Under the pieces are notes generated by a model. The model was not told where the DNA came from, ran no database searches, and saw nothing but the letters and a program-made list of their open reading frames with translations. The position numbers and the translations under genes were made by a program. DNA of 5,863 nucleotides from Halobacteriales archaeon QH_10_67_13 (GTDB taxonomy: Archaea; Halobacteriota; Halobacteria; Halobacteriales; Haloarculaceae), in the NCBI GenBank assembly GCA_003021335.1, contig PXQL01000072.1:1-5863 (forward strand), given 5' to 3'. Below are positions 1 through 5,863 of the stretch, one piece after another (the first letter of the stretch is position 1; every line of letters starts with the position of its first letter).

Positions 1-1452
1 TATGACTTTCAGCCCCTCGTCACGTCGGGAAAGACCCCGCCGCCGGCCAACCCGCTGACGATCTCACAGCCCTGCATCCGGATGCAGGACATCGACAACG
101 TCGGTAAGACCGGCCGACACACCATGGCCTTCGAGATGATGGCCCACCACGCGTTCAACGCCCGCGAGGGCCTGGAGGATCCAGGCCAGTACGCCTACGA
201 GGGCGAGGTCTACTGGAAGAGCCAGACGGTCGCGTACTGCGACGAGCTGCTCGCTGAACTGGGGGCTGACCTCGACGATGTCACCTACATCGAGGATCCG
301 TGGGTCGGCGGGGGCAACGCGGGCCCGGCGATCGAGGTGATCTACCGGGGCCTGGAACTCGCGACACTGGTTTTCATGTCGATGGAGCGAGATCCCGAGG
401 GCGACTACCTGCTCAAGGACGGTAACACGTACTCGAAGATGGATACATACGTCGTCGACACGGGCTACGGGCTCGAGCGGTGGACCTGGATGAGCCAGGG
501 CACCCCGACGGTCTACGAGGCGATCTACCCCGAGACGGTCGAGTTCCTCACGGACAACGCCGGACTCGCGTACACGGAAAAGGAGCGAGCGATCGTCCAC
601 GACGCCGCCGCACTGGCCGGTACGCTCGACATCGACGACGTCGACGACGTCGAGGCCGCCCGGGGAGACATCGCGGCCGAGGTGGGCGTCTCTGTCGAGC
701 GGCTGCGCGAGCTGGTCGAACCCTTAGAGGAGATCTACGCGATCGCCGACCACGCCCGGACGCTCGCCTACATGCTCGGCGACGAGATCGTCCCTTCGAG
801 CGCCGGCACGGGATATCTCGCCCGGATGGTGCTGCGCCGCACCAAGCGCCTCGTCGACAGCGTCGGCGTCGACGCCCCGATCGACGAGCTGGTCGACATG
901 CAGGCCGAGCGGCTGGGCTACGAGAACCGCGATCACGTCCGGACGGTCGTCCGCACGGAACTGGAAAAGTACCGCGAGACCCTCGAGCGGGGCCGCCGCC
1001 GGGTCGAGAGCCTCGCCGAGGAGTACGCAGGCCGGGGGGAGCCGATTCCGACCGAGGAGCTGATCGAGCTGTACGACTCCCACGGGATCCATCCTGACAC
1101 GGTCGCCGAGATCGCTGCCGACTACGACGCGACGATGCGGGTGCCGGACGATTTCTACGCGCTGGTGGCCGGCCGCCACGAGGGCGGCGACGACCAAAGC
1201 GCATCCACGGAGGACCGCGAGGAGATCACGGACCTGCCCGAGACCGACCGGCTCTACTACGAGGACCAGACCCGCACCGAGTTCGAGGCGATGGTCCTCG
1301 AGGTGTTCGAGCGCGAACAAGGGTACGACGTGGTACTCGATCAGACGATGTTCTACCCGGAGGGCGGTGGCCAGCCGGCCGACCGCGGGACGCTCACGAC
1401 CGACGACGCGACGGTCGCGGTCACCGACGTCCAGCGCGTCGACGGCGTCGTG

Positions 1453-1458
1453 CTCGCC
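1453..1458 (+). other. First alaS frame break: deletion junction in the editing domain
   Basis: Frame 1 reads [12 protein letters not shown] up to about 1455 and then turns into nonsense ([13 protein letters not shown]). Frame 3 picks up [20 protein letters not shown] from 1455/1458 onward. In the AlaRS family these two stretches are normally separated by about 25 residues that carry a conserved strand and helix with a V-D-x-x-R-R-type motif just before the histidine motif. That piece is absent in all frames, so this is a deletion and not a single-base slip. The frame change means the missing length is 1 modulo 3, probably between 70 and 85 bases. The loss of the segment is inferred from memory of family sequences. 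Confidence 0.82.
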
Positions 1459-2210
1459 ATCACACTGCGACGCACCTGGTCGGACGCGCCACCCGGGAAG
1501 TGCTCGGCGAGCACGTCCGCCAGGCCGGCGCACAAAAGGGTACCGAGAGCGCCCGGCTGGATCTCAGCCATTATGAGTCCGTGAGCCGCGAGCAACTCGA
1601 GGAGATCGAGCGCCGCGCCAACGAGTACGTGACCGAGGACGTCCCGGTCAAACAGGAGTGGCGCCACCGAAACGACGCCGAAACGGAGTACGGCTTCGAC
1701 ATCTACCAGGGGGGCATCCCGGAAGGCGAGCAGATCAGGCTGATCCACGCCGGCGAGGACACCCAGGCCTGTGGAGGCACCCACGTCTCACGGACCGGCG
1801 AGGTCGGCGCGATCAAGCTGTTGGGGACCGAACGGATCCAGGACGGCGTCGTCCGGTTCACCTACGCCGCCGGCGACGCCGCGATCACGGCCGTGCAGGC
1901 GACCGAGCGACGGCTGCGGGCGGCCGCGGACGCCCTGGATGTCGAGCCCGATGCCGTCCCGGAGACGGCGACGCGGTTTTTCGAGGAGTGGAAAGACCGG
2001 GGCAAACGGATCGAGCGGCTCAAAGAGGAGCTGGCCGCGGTTCGAGCCACCGGCGCCAAGGCCGAGGAGCTCGATCTCGGACCCGCGCCGGCGGTGATAA
2101 AACGCATCGACGGAGACATGGACGAACTGCGCGCGACGGCGAACGCCCTGCTTGAGGAGGGGAACGTCGCGGTGCTGGGCTCGGGGACAAACGGCGCGCA
2201 GTTCGTGGTG

Positions 2211-2216
2211 GCGCGG
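2211..2216 (+). other. Second alaS frame break: loss of the C-terminal glycine-rich segment
   Basis: Frame 3 reads [16 protein letters not shown] up to 2213 and then RPRRSSSGR and a stop. Frame 2 from 2213 reads [12 protein letters not shown] followed by TAG at 2249, a normal haloarchaeal AlaRS C-terminus. Between these pieces the family carries the conserved glycine-rich GGxGGGxPxxAQGGG motif of the C-terminal domain, roughly 40-50 residues here. None of it is present in any frame. The missing length must again be 1 modulo 3. The lost DNA would have been almost pure GGC/GGT repeats, which favours either slippage in the cell or collapse during sequencing or assembly. Confidence 0.8.
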
Positions 2217-2250
2217 CCCCGGAGATCCTCGAGCGGGCGCTGAGCGCGTA

Positions 2251-3015
2251 GTGTTTACACACCGCGCGGGCGTCTCGCTGTACTACGAGCGCGATCCTGG
2301 CGAGAACGAAGACGAGGCGGTCGCGTTCGTCGGCGAGGCCGGGCTCGGCGCCTGGCTGTGGGGCTGGCAACAGCCCCGCGTCGCCGGACCCCACGAGACG
2401 CTCGTCTGGGACCTGCGCGGGACCGGACGGTCGGACGCGCCGCCGGGACCGTACGCGGTCACGGAACTCGCGGGCGATCTCGAGGCGGTGTTGGCCGCCG
2501 CCGGAATCCGTCGGGCCCACCTCGTCGGGGCCGGACTCGGCGGCGCGGTCGCGCTGCGGTACGCCCGCGAGTACGGTCGGGCCCGATCGCTCGCGCTGTT
2601 CGGGACGCCGCGCCGAGGAGGGGCGATCGACCGGGACGGGCTCGAGGAACTCGCCGATGGGGACCTGTCGGTCGGGGTCTCCGAGGCGTTCCTGCGGGAG
2701 GTCGAGACGGACCGGATCCGCGAGTGGCGCCAAGCCGATGACCCCGGACCGGCGGCCGCTACGGCACAGATCGACGCACTCGCCCGGTTCGAGGCCGGGC
2801 CACTGTACGAGCTGACCCTCCCTGCGTTGGTCTGTCACGGGCTCGAGGATCCGGTCGTCCCGGTCGAGGAGGGCAGACAGCTTGCCGCGGAGCTCCCGCG
2901 GGGGACCTTCGTGCCCGTCGAGGGGCGACACCTCGCGTTCGCCGAACACGCCCGGGCGGTCACCGACCGACTGCTCGCCTTCATCGAGACCGAGGGCGGA
3001 GGCGAAACCGAATAG
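2251..3015 (+). CDS. Alpha/beta-hydrolase-fold protein with a degenerate nucleophile elbow
   Basis: This is a 254-residue cytoplasmic protein of the alpha/beta hydrolase fold, without signal peptide or membrane segment. GTG at 2251 is chosen as the start because it shares one base with the alaS TAG and begins the conserved region (MFTHRAGVSLYYERD). Upstream codons in this frame are alaS shadow. Visible family features are the oxyanion-loop region (GEAGLGAWLWGWQQ, about 32-45), the strand-turn VWDLRGTGRSDAP (51-63), the nucleophile elbow LVGAGLGGAVALRYA (91-105), the acid in HGLEDPVVP (Asp200) and a candidate catalytic His in EGRHLAFAEHA (His227). The usual G-x-S-x-G is G-A-G-L-G, so the serine position (95) is glycine. 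The HG normally found at the oxyanion loop is also replaced by GE. The protein may therefore be non-catalytic or use another mechanism. The substrate is unknown. It ends in tandem TAG TAG codons. Fold assignment is solid; enzymatic function is not. Confidence 0.88.
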   Translation: MFTHRAGVSLYYERDPGENEDEAVAFVGEAGLGAWLWGWQQPRVAGPHETLVWDLRGTGRSDAPPGPYAVTELAGDLEAVLAAAGIRRAHLVGAGLGGAVALRYAREYGRARSLALFGTPRRGGAIDRDGLEELADGDLSVGVSEAFLREVETDRIREWRQADDPGPAAATAQIDALARFEAGPLYELTLPALVCHGLEDPVVPVEEGRQLAAELPRGTFVPVEGRHLAFAEHARAVTDRLLAFIETEGGGETE

Positions 3016-3017
3016 TA
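3003..3017 (+). promoter_or_regulatory. Possible leaderless promoter for the DUF5809-type gene
   Basis: CGAAA at 3003-3007 followed by AATAGTA at 3011-3017 resembles an archaeal BRE plus TATA box. The TATA-like part is centred about 26 bases before the ATG at 3040, the expected distance if transcription starts at the start codon. No Shine-Dalgarno sequence precedes this ATG, which fits a leaderless transcript. The element overlaps the end and the tandem stop codons of the hydrolase gene, so chance similarity is a real alternative. Confidence 0.25.
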
Positions 3018-3039
3018 GACGCCGACCCCACAAACGGGC

Positions 3040-3465
3040 ATGGAGACGGAGGGACTGTTCGCCCCCGAGAGCCCCGCGGCGGTCCGGGAGCGGTACGCCG
3101 AGCTCGCCGACGCCGTGGAGGCGACGGTCAAGGCCGCGGCCCGCGAGCAGGCGACGACCGGCGAGGAGTACGACGACCTGACCGCGGAGCCGGCGCTTGC
3201 CGCCGGTCGGGAGGCGCTGTTTGCTGCGCTGCTCGCGGTCCGGGTCGGCGACCGGGCTGAGTTCGGCGAGTGGCGCGAACGGTCCGACAGCGAGGTCGAA
3301 CTGCTCGGGGGCGAGGGTGCCGAGGGGGTCGTCTGGCACGCGCCGGCGTTCGTAGACCGCGCGGTCGCGGTCACGTTTCACGAGGAACGCGGGGCGGCGG
3401 TCGAGACGCTGCGCCGGCAGGCGTTCGGCCGGCTCTACCGACCGCTGCTGGAGGAGTCGGCGTGA
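3040..3465 (+). CDS. Uncharacterised haloarchaeal protein, probable DUF5809 family
   Basis: This is a 141-residue, acidic, soluble protein of unknown function, with no cysteines, membrane segments or signal peptide. It begins METEGLFAPESPAAVRERYA and is predicted mainly helical. A C-terminal block (VVWHAPAFVDRAVAVTFHEE, then a Leu/Arg-rich helix ending RQAFGRLYRPLL) looks like the most conserved part. From memory the start and this block match the haloarchaea-restricted family DUF5809; I could not run a search. ATG 3040 lies 24 bases after the hydrolase stop. The TGA overlaps the GTG of the downstream Nudix gene, so those two are probably translated together. No reaction or partner can be assigned. 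That the ORF is a real gene is supported by codon bias, the tight spacing and the family resemblance. Confidence 0.85.
   Translation: METEGLFAPESPAAVRERYAELADAVEATVKAAAREQATTGEEYDDLTAEPALAAGREALFAALLAVRVGDRAEFGEWRERSDSEVELLGGEGAEGVVWHAPAFVDRAVAVTFHEERGAAVETLRRQAFGRLYRPLLEESA
3450..3456 (+). promoter_or_regulatory. Shine-Dalgarno site for the Nudix gene inside the upstream coding region
   Basis: GGAGGAG ends five bases before the GTG at 3462 and is complementary to the CCUCC at the 3' end of archaeal 16S rRNA. It supports GTG 3462 as the start. It is also the Leu-Glu-Glu coding stretch near the end of the upstream gene. Other starts in this window (2251, 3040) lack a comparable site. Confidence 0.6.
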
Positions 3466-3992
3466 ACGAGGGCTGGCGGGTGATCGAGTCGGTCACCGAG
3501 TACGAGACCGGCTGGTACGAGGGCGGGTACGACCTGGTCGAACAGCCCGACGGCTCGGAGAAACGCTACTACTGGGCCGAGCTCCCGCCGGCGGTCGTGG
3601 TCGTCGCCGTCGCCGAGGGCCGCGCGGTGACCGTCGAGCAGTACCGGCCCGTGATCGGCGAGCGCTGTCTCGAACTGCCGGCCGGAATCGTCGAGGACGG
3701 CGAGTCGTTCATCGCGGCGGGCGCCCGCGAGCTCCGCGAGGAGACCGGGTTCGATCCGGCGGGCGTGTCGCTGCTCGAGGAGTTCTGGGTCGCGACCGGC
3801 GTGCTCAGACACCGCCGGGGAATCGTCTTCGCCGAGGGGCTCGAACCGGTCGAACCCGATCGGGACGACAACGAGTTCCTGTCGGTGCGGGCGGTCCCCG
3901 TCAACGAGCTACTCGAGCGGGCCCGCGAGCCGCCGGCCAACGACGCGACCATCGAAGGACTCCTGCTCGCGGCCGATGCGGAACTAATCTGA
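3462..3992 (+). CDS. Nudix hydrolase, ADP-ribose pyrophosphatase type
   Basis: This is a 176-residue Nudix enzyme, probably hydrolysing ADP-ribose or a related nucleoside diphosphate sugar to AMP and a sugar phosphate in the cytoplasm. The Nudix box is perfect against G-x5-E-x7-R-E-U-x-E-E-x-G-U: it runs from Gly75 to Phe97 (GIVEDGE...RELREETGF), with Mg-binding candidates Glu90, Glu93 and Glu94. It is preceded by EQYRPVIGERCLELPAG, the arrangement typical of ADP-ribose pyrophosphatases. The N-terminal domain contains an aromatic stretch (GWYEGGYDLVEQPDG, KRYYW). The start GTG 3462 overlaps the upstream TGA as GTGA and has a good Shine-Dalgarno site; the longer open frame back to 3270 is shadow of the upstream gene. 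The C-terminus (PPANDATIEGLLLA) is intact. The Nudix assignment is certain. Substrate is inferred from the box context, and other dinucleotide or sugar-nucleotide substrates are possible. Confidence 0.93.
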   Translation: MNEGWRVIESVTEYETGWYEGGYDLVEQPDGSEKRYYWAELPPAVVVVAVAEGRAVTVEQYRPVIGERCLELPAGIVEDGESFIAAGARELREETGFDPAGVSLLEEFWVATGVLRHRRGIVFAEGLEPVEPDRDDNEFLSVRAVPVNELLERAREPPANDATIEGLLLAADAELI

Positions 3993-4009
3993 GAGGACGA
4001 CTCCGAGCC

Positions 4010-4189
4010 CTACGGCGACCAGCCGCAGACGCTACATACCGTTGCACTCGGGTCGTGGAGTCCGCCACACTCCGGACACTGCTTTTTACTATAACTTTCC
4101 TCCCAGCTCGTCTCGACGGACTCGACGTCGTGTCCCCGCTGAGCGAGGAACTCATTGAACATGTCCTCGGACTCTTGTGCGGATGCCAT
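4010..4189 (-). CDS. Small zinc-ribbon protein (HVO_0416-like), 59 residues
   Basis: This is a 59-residue microprotein with one zinc-binding four-cysteine motif: CPECG (Cys38, Cys41) and CSVCG (Cys52, Cys55), separated by ten residues, with the chain ending GWSP. The N-terminal half (MASAQESEDMFNEFLAQRGH) is an acidic helix-like segment, followed by WEESYSKKQ leading into the ribbon. From memory it matches the haloarchaeal family that NCBI names after HVO_0416 in Haloferax volcanii, whose members start similarly with MAS and end in a Trp-x-Pro; I could not confirm this by search. ATG at 4189 is preferred over a GTG at 4216, because the longer version would place the upstream palindrome in coding sequence and add residues untypical of the family. 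It is convergent with the Nudix gene (17-base gap) and divergent from ileS. Function is unknown; nucleic-acid or protein binding is a family-level guess. Confidence 0.85.
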   Translation of the reverse strand: MASAQESEDMFNEFLAQRGHDVESVETSWEESYSKKQCPECGGLHDPSATVCSVCGWSP

Positions 4190-4196
4190 ACACGCT

Positions 4197-4213
4197 GTGG
4201 TATGTGATACCAC
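4197..4213. promoter_or_regulatory. Perfect inverted repeat, probable operator in the divergent spacer
   Basis: GTGGTAT at 4197-4203 and its exact reverse complement ATACCAC at 4207-4213 are separated by GTG. The element lies 8-24 bases upstream of the ATG of the zinc-ribbon gene. This is the stretch between the TATA position and the start of a leaderless haloarchaeal transcript, so a bound dimeric regulator would be expected to block that gene's transcription. Such a repeat is uncommon by chance in DNA this GC-rich. No regulator gene is nearby to pair with it. A transcript hairpin is an alternative reading. Confidence 0.45.
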
Positions 4214-4269
4214 CACATAGTCTTTGTGCCGCTCTTCGCCGGGACCGCAGAACTATCGACCGGACACGC

Positions 4270-4275
4270 TTTAGT
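4270..4275 (+). promoter_or_regulatory. TATA-like element for ileS
   Basis: TTTAGT at 4270-4275 is centred about 26 bases before the ileS ATG at 4298, the distance expected for an archaeal TATA box with a leaderless or very short-leader transcript. It stands out as the AT-rich spot in its surroundings. A BRE is not clear. GGAG at 4280-4283 is too far from the ATG to serve well as a Shine-Dalgarno site. Confidence 0.4.
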
Positions 4276-4297
4276 TCCCGGAGAGAATTGGGTAGGT

Positions 4298-5863
4298 ATG
4301 AGCGGAGAGGACGCTGCTCGGACCTTCGAGGTAAGCGAACGGTACGAGCCCCACGAGCTCGAGTCGGCGGTGTTCGACCGCTGGGCGGCCGTCGACGCCT
4401 ACGAGCGGACCGTCGAACACCGGAGCGACGGCGAGCCCTTCTACTTCCTGGACGGGCCGCCGTACACCTCCGGGGCCGCCCACATGGGCACGACCTGGAA
4501 CAAGATCCTCAAAGACGCCTACATCCGGTACCACCGGATGCTCGGCTACGACGTCGCCGACCGGCCGGGCTATGATATGCACGGGCTGCCAATCGAGACC
4601 CGCGTCGAAGAGCAGCTGGGCTTCGAGAACAAACGCGACATCGAGGCCCTCGGTGAGGAGGAATTCATCGCCGAATGCAAGTCCTTCGCCGAGGAGCAAC
4701 TCGAGGGACTGCAGGAAGATTTCAAGTCCTTCGGCGTATGGATGGACTGGGAGGATCCGTACAAGACCGTCGACCCGGAGTACATGGAGGCCGCCTGGTG
4801 GGCGTTCTCCCAGGCGAACGACCGCGGGCTCGTCGAGCGGGGGAAACGATCGATCAGCCAGTGTCCCCGGTGTGAGACCGCGATCGCGAACAACGAGGTC
4901 GAGTACGCGGATGTCGAGGACCCCTCGATTTACGTGCGGTTCCCGCTGTCCGACCGCGAGGGGTCGGTGGTGATCTGGACCACGACCCCCTGGACGATCC
5001 CGGCGAACACGTTCGTCGCCGTCGGCGAGACCGTCGAGTACGTCGGCGTCGACGCCCACCGGGACGGCGAGACCGACCGGCTGTACGTCGCCGCGGGGGT
5101 CTTAGAGGGGGTGCTCGCGGCCGGCGGGTACGACGACCACGAGGTGATCGAACGGCTCGACGGCGCGGACATGGTCGGCTGGAGCTACGAGCACCCGCTC
5201 GCCGATCGGGTCAAGCACCCGGCCGGCGAGGGCGCCTTCGAGATCTACACCGCCGAGTACGTCGAGGTCGACCGGACCGGGCTGGTCCACTCCGCACCCG
5301 GCCACGGCGAGGAGGACTTCCATCGGGGCACCGAGCTCGGACTGGACCTGTTCTGTCCGGTCGGCGACGACGGCCGGTTCGACGACCGCGCCGGACCCTA
5401 CGCCGGCGAGTTCGTCCGGGATGCAAACGACGAGATCATTGCCGATCTTGAGGCCGCGGGGTACCTGCTGGCCGAGGAGGCCGTCGAGCACTCCTACGGC
5501 CACTGTTGGCGGTGTGACACGGGGATCGTCCAGATCGTCACCGACCAGTGGTTCGTCACCGTCACCGAGATCAAAGACGACCTGCTCGCGAACATCGAGG
5601 ACAGCGAGTGGCACCCCCCGGAGGCTCGCGACGGCCGGTTCCGGGATTTTGTCTCCGAATCACCCGACTGGACCGCCTCACGACAGCGATACTGGGGAAC
5701 GCCAGTTCCGATCTGGCTGCCCGCACACACCACGGCAGGCGAGCCCGTCGAGTGGAACGGGGCGATGGACGACGCGATCGTGATCGGCGACCGCGAGCAG
5801 CTGGCCGCCCGCGTCGACCAGGAGATCAATCCCGAGGCGGTCGACCTGCACAAGGACACCGTC
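4298..5863 (+). CDS. ileS: Isoleucyl-tRNA synthetase, N-terminal 522 residues (runs off the window)
   Basis: This class Ia synthetase charges tRNA-Ile in the cytoplasm and edits mischarged Val. The window holds 522 codons, about half of the usual ~1,050 residues of the archaeal form, with no stop and no frame break. The N-terminus (MSGEDAARTFEVSERYEP) leads into FYFLDGPPYTSG and the HIGH-type signature His62-Met-Gly-Thr65. Next come RPGYDMHGLPIE, typical of IleRS, and a Cys pair (CPRC, Cys189/Cys192). The CP1 editing domain follows, with the Thr-rich peptide WTTTPWT (227-233) and GHGEEDF (335-341), where Asp340 probably corresponds to the conserved editing aspartate. A second Cys pair (CWRC, Cys403/Cys406) and SRQRYWG lead back into the catalytic domain. 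KMSKS and the anticodon-binding domain lie beyond the edge. ATG 4298 fits the family N-terminus. The gene has its own promoter region, shared divergently with the zinc-ribbon gene. Confidence 0.97.
   Translation, partial: MSGEDAARTFEVSERYEPHELESAVFDRWAAVDAYERTVEHRSDGEPFYFLDGPPYTSGAAHMGTTWNKILKDAYIRYHRMLGYDVADRPGYDMHGLPIETRVEEQLGFENKRDIEALGEEEFIAECKSFAEEQLEGLQEDFKSFGVWMDWEDPYKTVDPEYMEAAWWAFSQANDRGLVERGKRSISQCPRCETAIANNEVEYADVEDPSIYVRFPLSDREGSVVIWTTTPWTIPANTFVAVGETVEYVGVDAHRDGETDRLYVAAGVLEGVLAAGGYDDHEVIERLDGADMVGWSYEHPLADRVKHPAGEGAFEIYTAEYVEVDRTGLVHSAPGHGEEDFHRGTELGLDLFCPVGDDGRFDDRAGPYAGEFVRDANDEIIADLEAAGYLLAEEAVEHSYGHCWRCDTGIVQIVTDQWFVTVTEIKDDLLANIEDSEWHPPEARDGRFRDFVSESPDWTASRQRYWGTPVPIWLPAHTTAGEPVEWNGAMDDAIVIGDREQLAARVDQEINPEAVDLHKDTV

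Larger units (their letters stand above)
1..2251 (+). pseudogene. alaS: Alanyl-tRNA synthetase, 5'-partial, with two frame-breaking internal deletions
   Basis: Alanyl-tRNA synthetase charges tRNA-Ala in the cytoplasm and clears mischarged Ser and Gly. The window starts inside the class II catalytic domain, in the stretch [20 protein letters not shown] typical of archaeal AlaRS; I estimate ~85 codons lie upstream. Class II motif 3 (GYGLER) is at 463-480. The tRNA-recognition helices follow (LARMVLRR near 820-843), then the editing domain with GGGQPAD (1363-1383), the zinc/catalytic HHTATH (1458-1475) and CGGTH (1770-1784), and a C-terminal C-Ala/DHHA1 part ([12 protein letters not shown] near 2118). 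The frame changes from 1 to 3 near 1455 and from 3 to 2 near 2213, ending in [11 protein letters not shown] and TAG. Read straight, frame 1 stops at 1584 after ~42 meaningless codons, and frame 3 stops at 2243. No other in-frame stops occur. Family identity is certain. Whether this is a true pseudogene or an assembly error in an intact essential gene is open. Confidence 0.93.

Noticed and set aside
634..651. Tandem 9-base repeat GACGACGTC x2
   Set aside because: It encodes Asp-Asp-Val repeats within an acidic AlaRS segment; ordinary codon bias explains it.
480..1204. Arg-rich open frames on both strands within alaS
   Set aside because: Low-complexity Arg/Gly/Pro translations are shadows of the intact frame-1 AlaRS sequence.
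1440..1500. Programmed frameshift in alaS
   Set aside because: A conserved segment is missing from all frames, so a ribosomal shift of one base could not restore the protein, and no slippery heptamer is seen.
2152..2250. Upstream ATG extension of the hydrolase
   Set aside because: The 33 extra codons are a shadow of the AlaRS C-terminus. GTG 2251, overlapping the alaS stop, starts the conserved region.
2020..3381. A 453-codon open frame on the minus strand
   Set aside because: It lies antisense to alaS, the hydrolase and the DUF5809-type gene, all of which show family motifs. Its translation is Arg/Pro/Gly-rich with no recognisable motif, typical of antisense frames in GC-rich haloarchaeal DNA.
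3270..3461. Upstream extension of the Nudix gene
   Set aside because: The extra residues are Arg/Gly-rich shadow of the upstream gene; GTG 3462 has a Shine-Dalgarno site.
4083..4087. T5 run as a terminator of the alaS operon
   Set aside because: It is the complement of Lys codons in the zinc-ribbon gene, is short, and lies 90 bases beyond the Nudix stop. It is possible but unsupported.
4190..4216. GTG 4216 as the start of the zinc-ribbon gene (68 residues)
   Set aside because: It would put the palindrome inside the gene and add nine residues not typical of the family; ATG 4189 fits better.
4271..5059. A 262-codon open frame on the minus strand
   Set aside because: It is antisense to the IleRS catalytic and editing domains, which are unmistakable on the + strand.

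Overview
The window comes from a halophilic archaeon (class Halobacteria). The DNA is very GC-rich, the predicted proteins carry many Asp and Glu residues, the genes are tightly packed with overlapping starts and stops, and the aminoacyl-tRNA synthetases are of the archaeal type. I cannot name the genus from the sequence alone. Nothing resembling a phage, insertion sequence, CRISPR array, tRNA or rRNA is visible. This is a housekeeping region.

Left block (1-3992, all + strand). The window opens inside alaS (alanyl-tRNA synthetase), whose first ~85 codons lie upstream. alaS is broken twice: near 1455 the reading frame moves from frame 1 to frame 3, and near 2213 from frame 3 to frame 2. At each point a conserved piece of the protein is missing, and the sequence on both sides is otherwise well preserved, so these look like two internal deletions, either real or an assembly artefact. 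The alaS stop codon (TAG, 2249-2251) shares its G with the GTG start of an alpha/beta-hydrolase-fold gene (2251-3015). That protein lacks the usual nucleophile serine. After 24 bases comes a small protein that I recognise tentatively as DUF5809 (3040-3465). Its stop overlaps the GTG start of a Nudix hydrolase of the ADP-ribose pyrophosphatase type (3462-3992). The four genes look like one translationally coupled operon.

Right block (4010-5863). A 59-residue protein with one four-cysteine zinc ribbon is encoded on the minus strand (4010-4189), convergent with the Nudix gene. It is divergent from ileS (isoleucyl-tRNA synthetase), which starts at 4298 and runs off the right edge. The 108-base divergent spacer holds a perfect 7-bp inverted repeat with a 3-bp gap (4197-4213), just upstream of the small gene's start, and a TATA-like element at the right distance for a short-leader or leaderless ileS transcript.

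Taken together, two aminoacyl-tRNA synthetases flank a small set of accessory genes: a catalytically doubtful hydrolase, an unknown protein, a nucleotide-sugar pyrophosphatase and a zinc microprotein. I see no convincing new multi-gene system. The points most worth checking are the double lesion in an essential gene, the missing hydrolase nucleophile, and the palindrome in front of the zinc microprotein.
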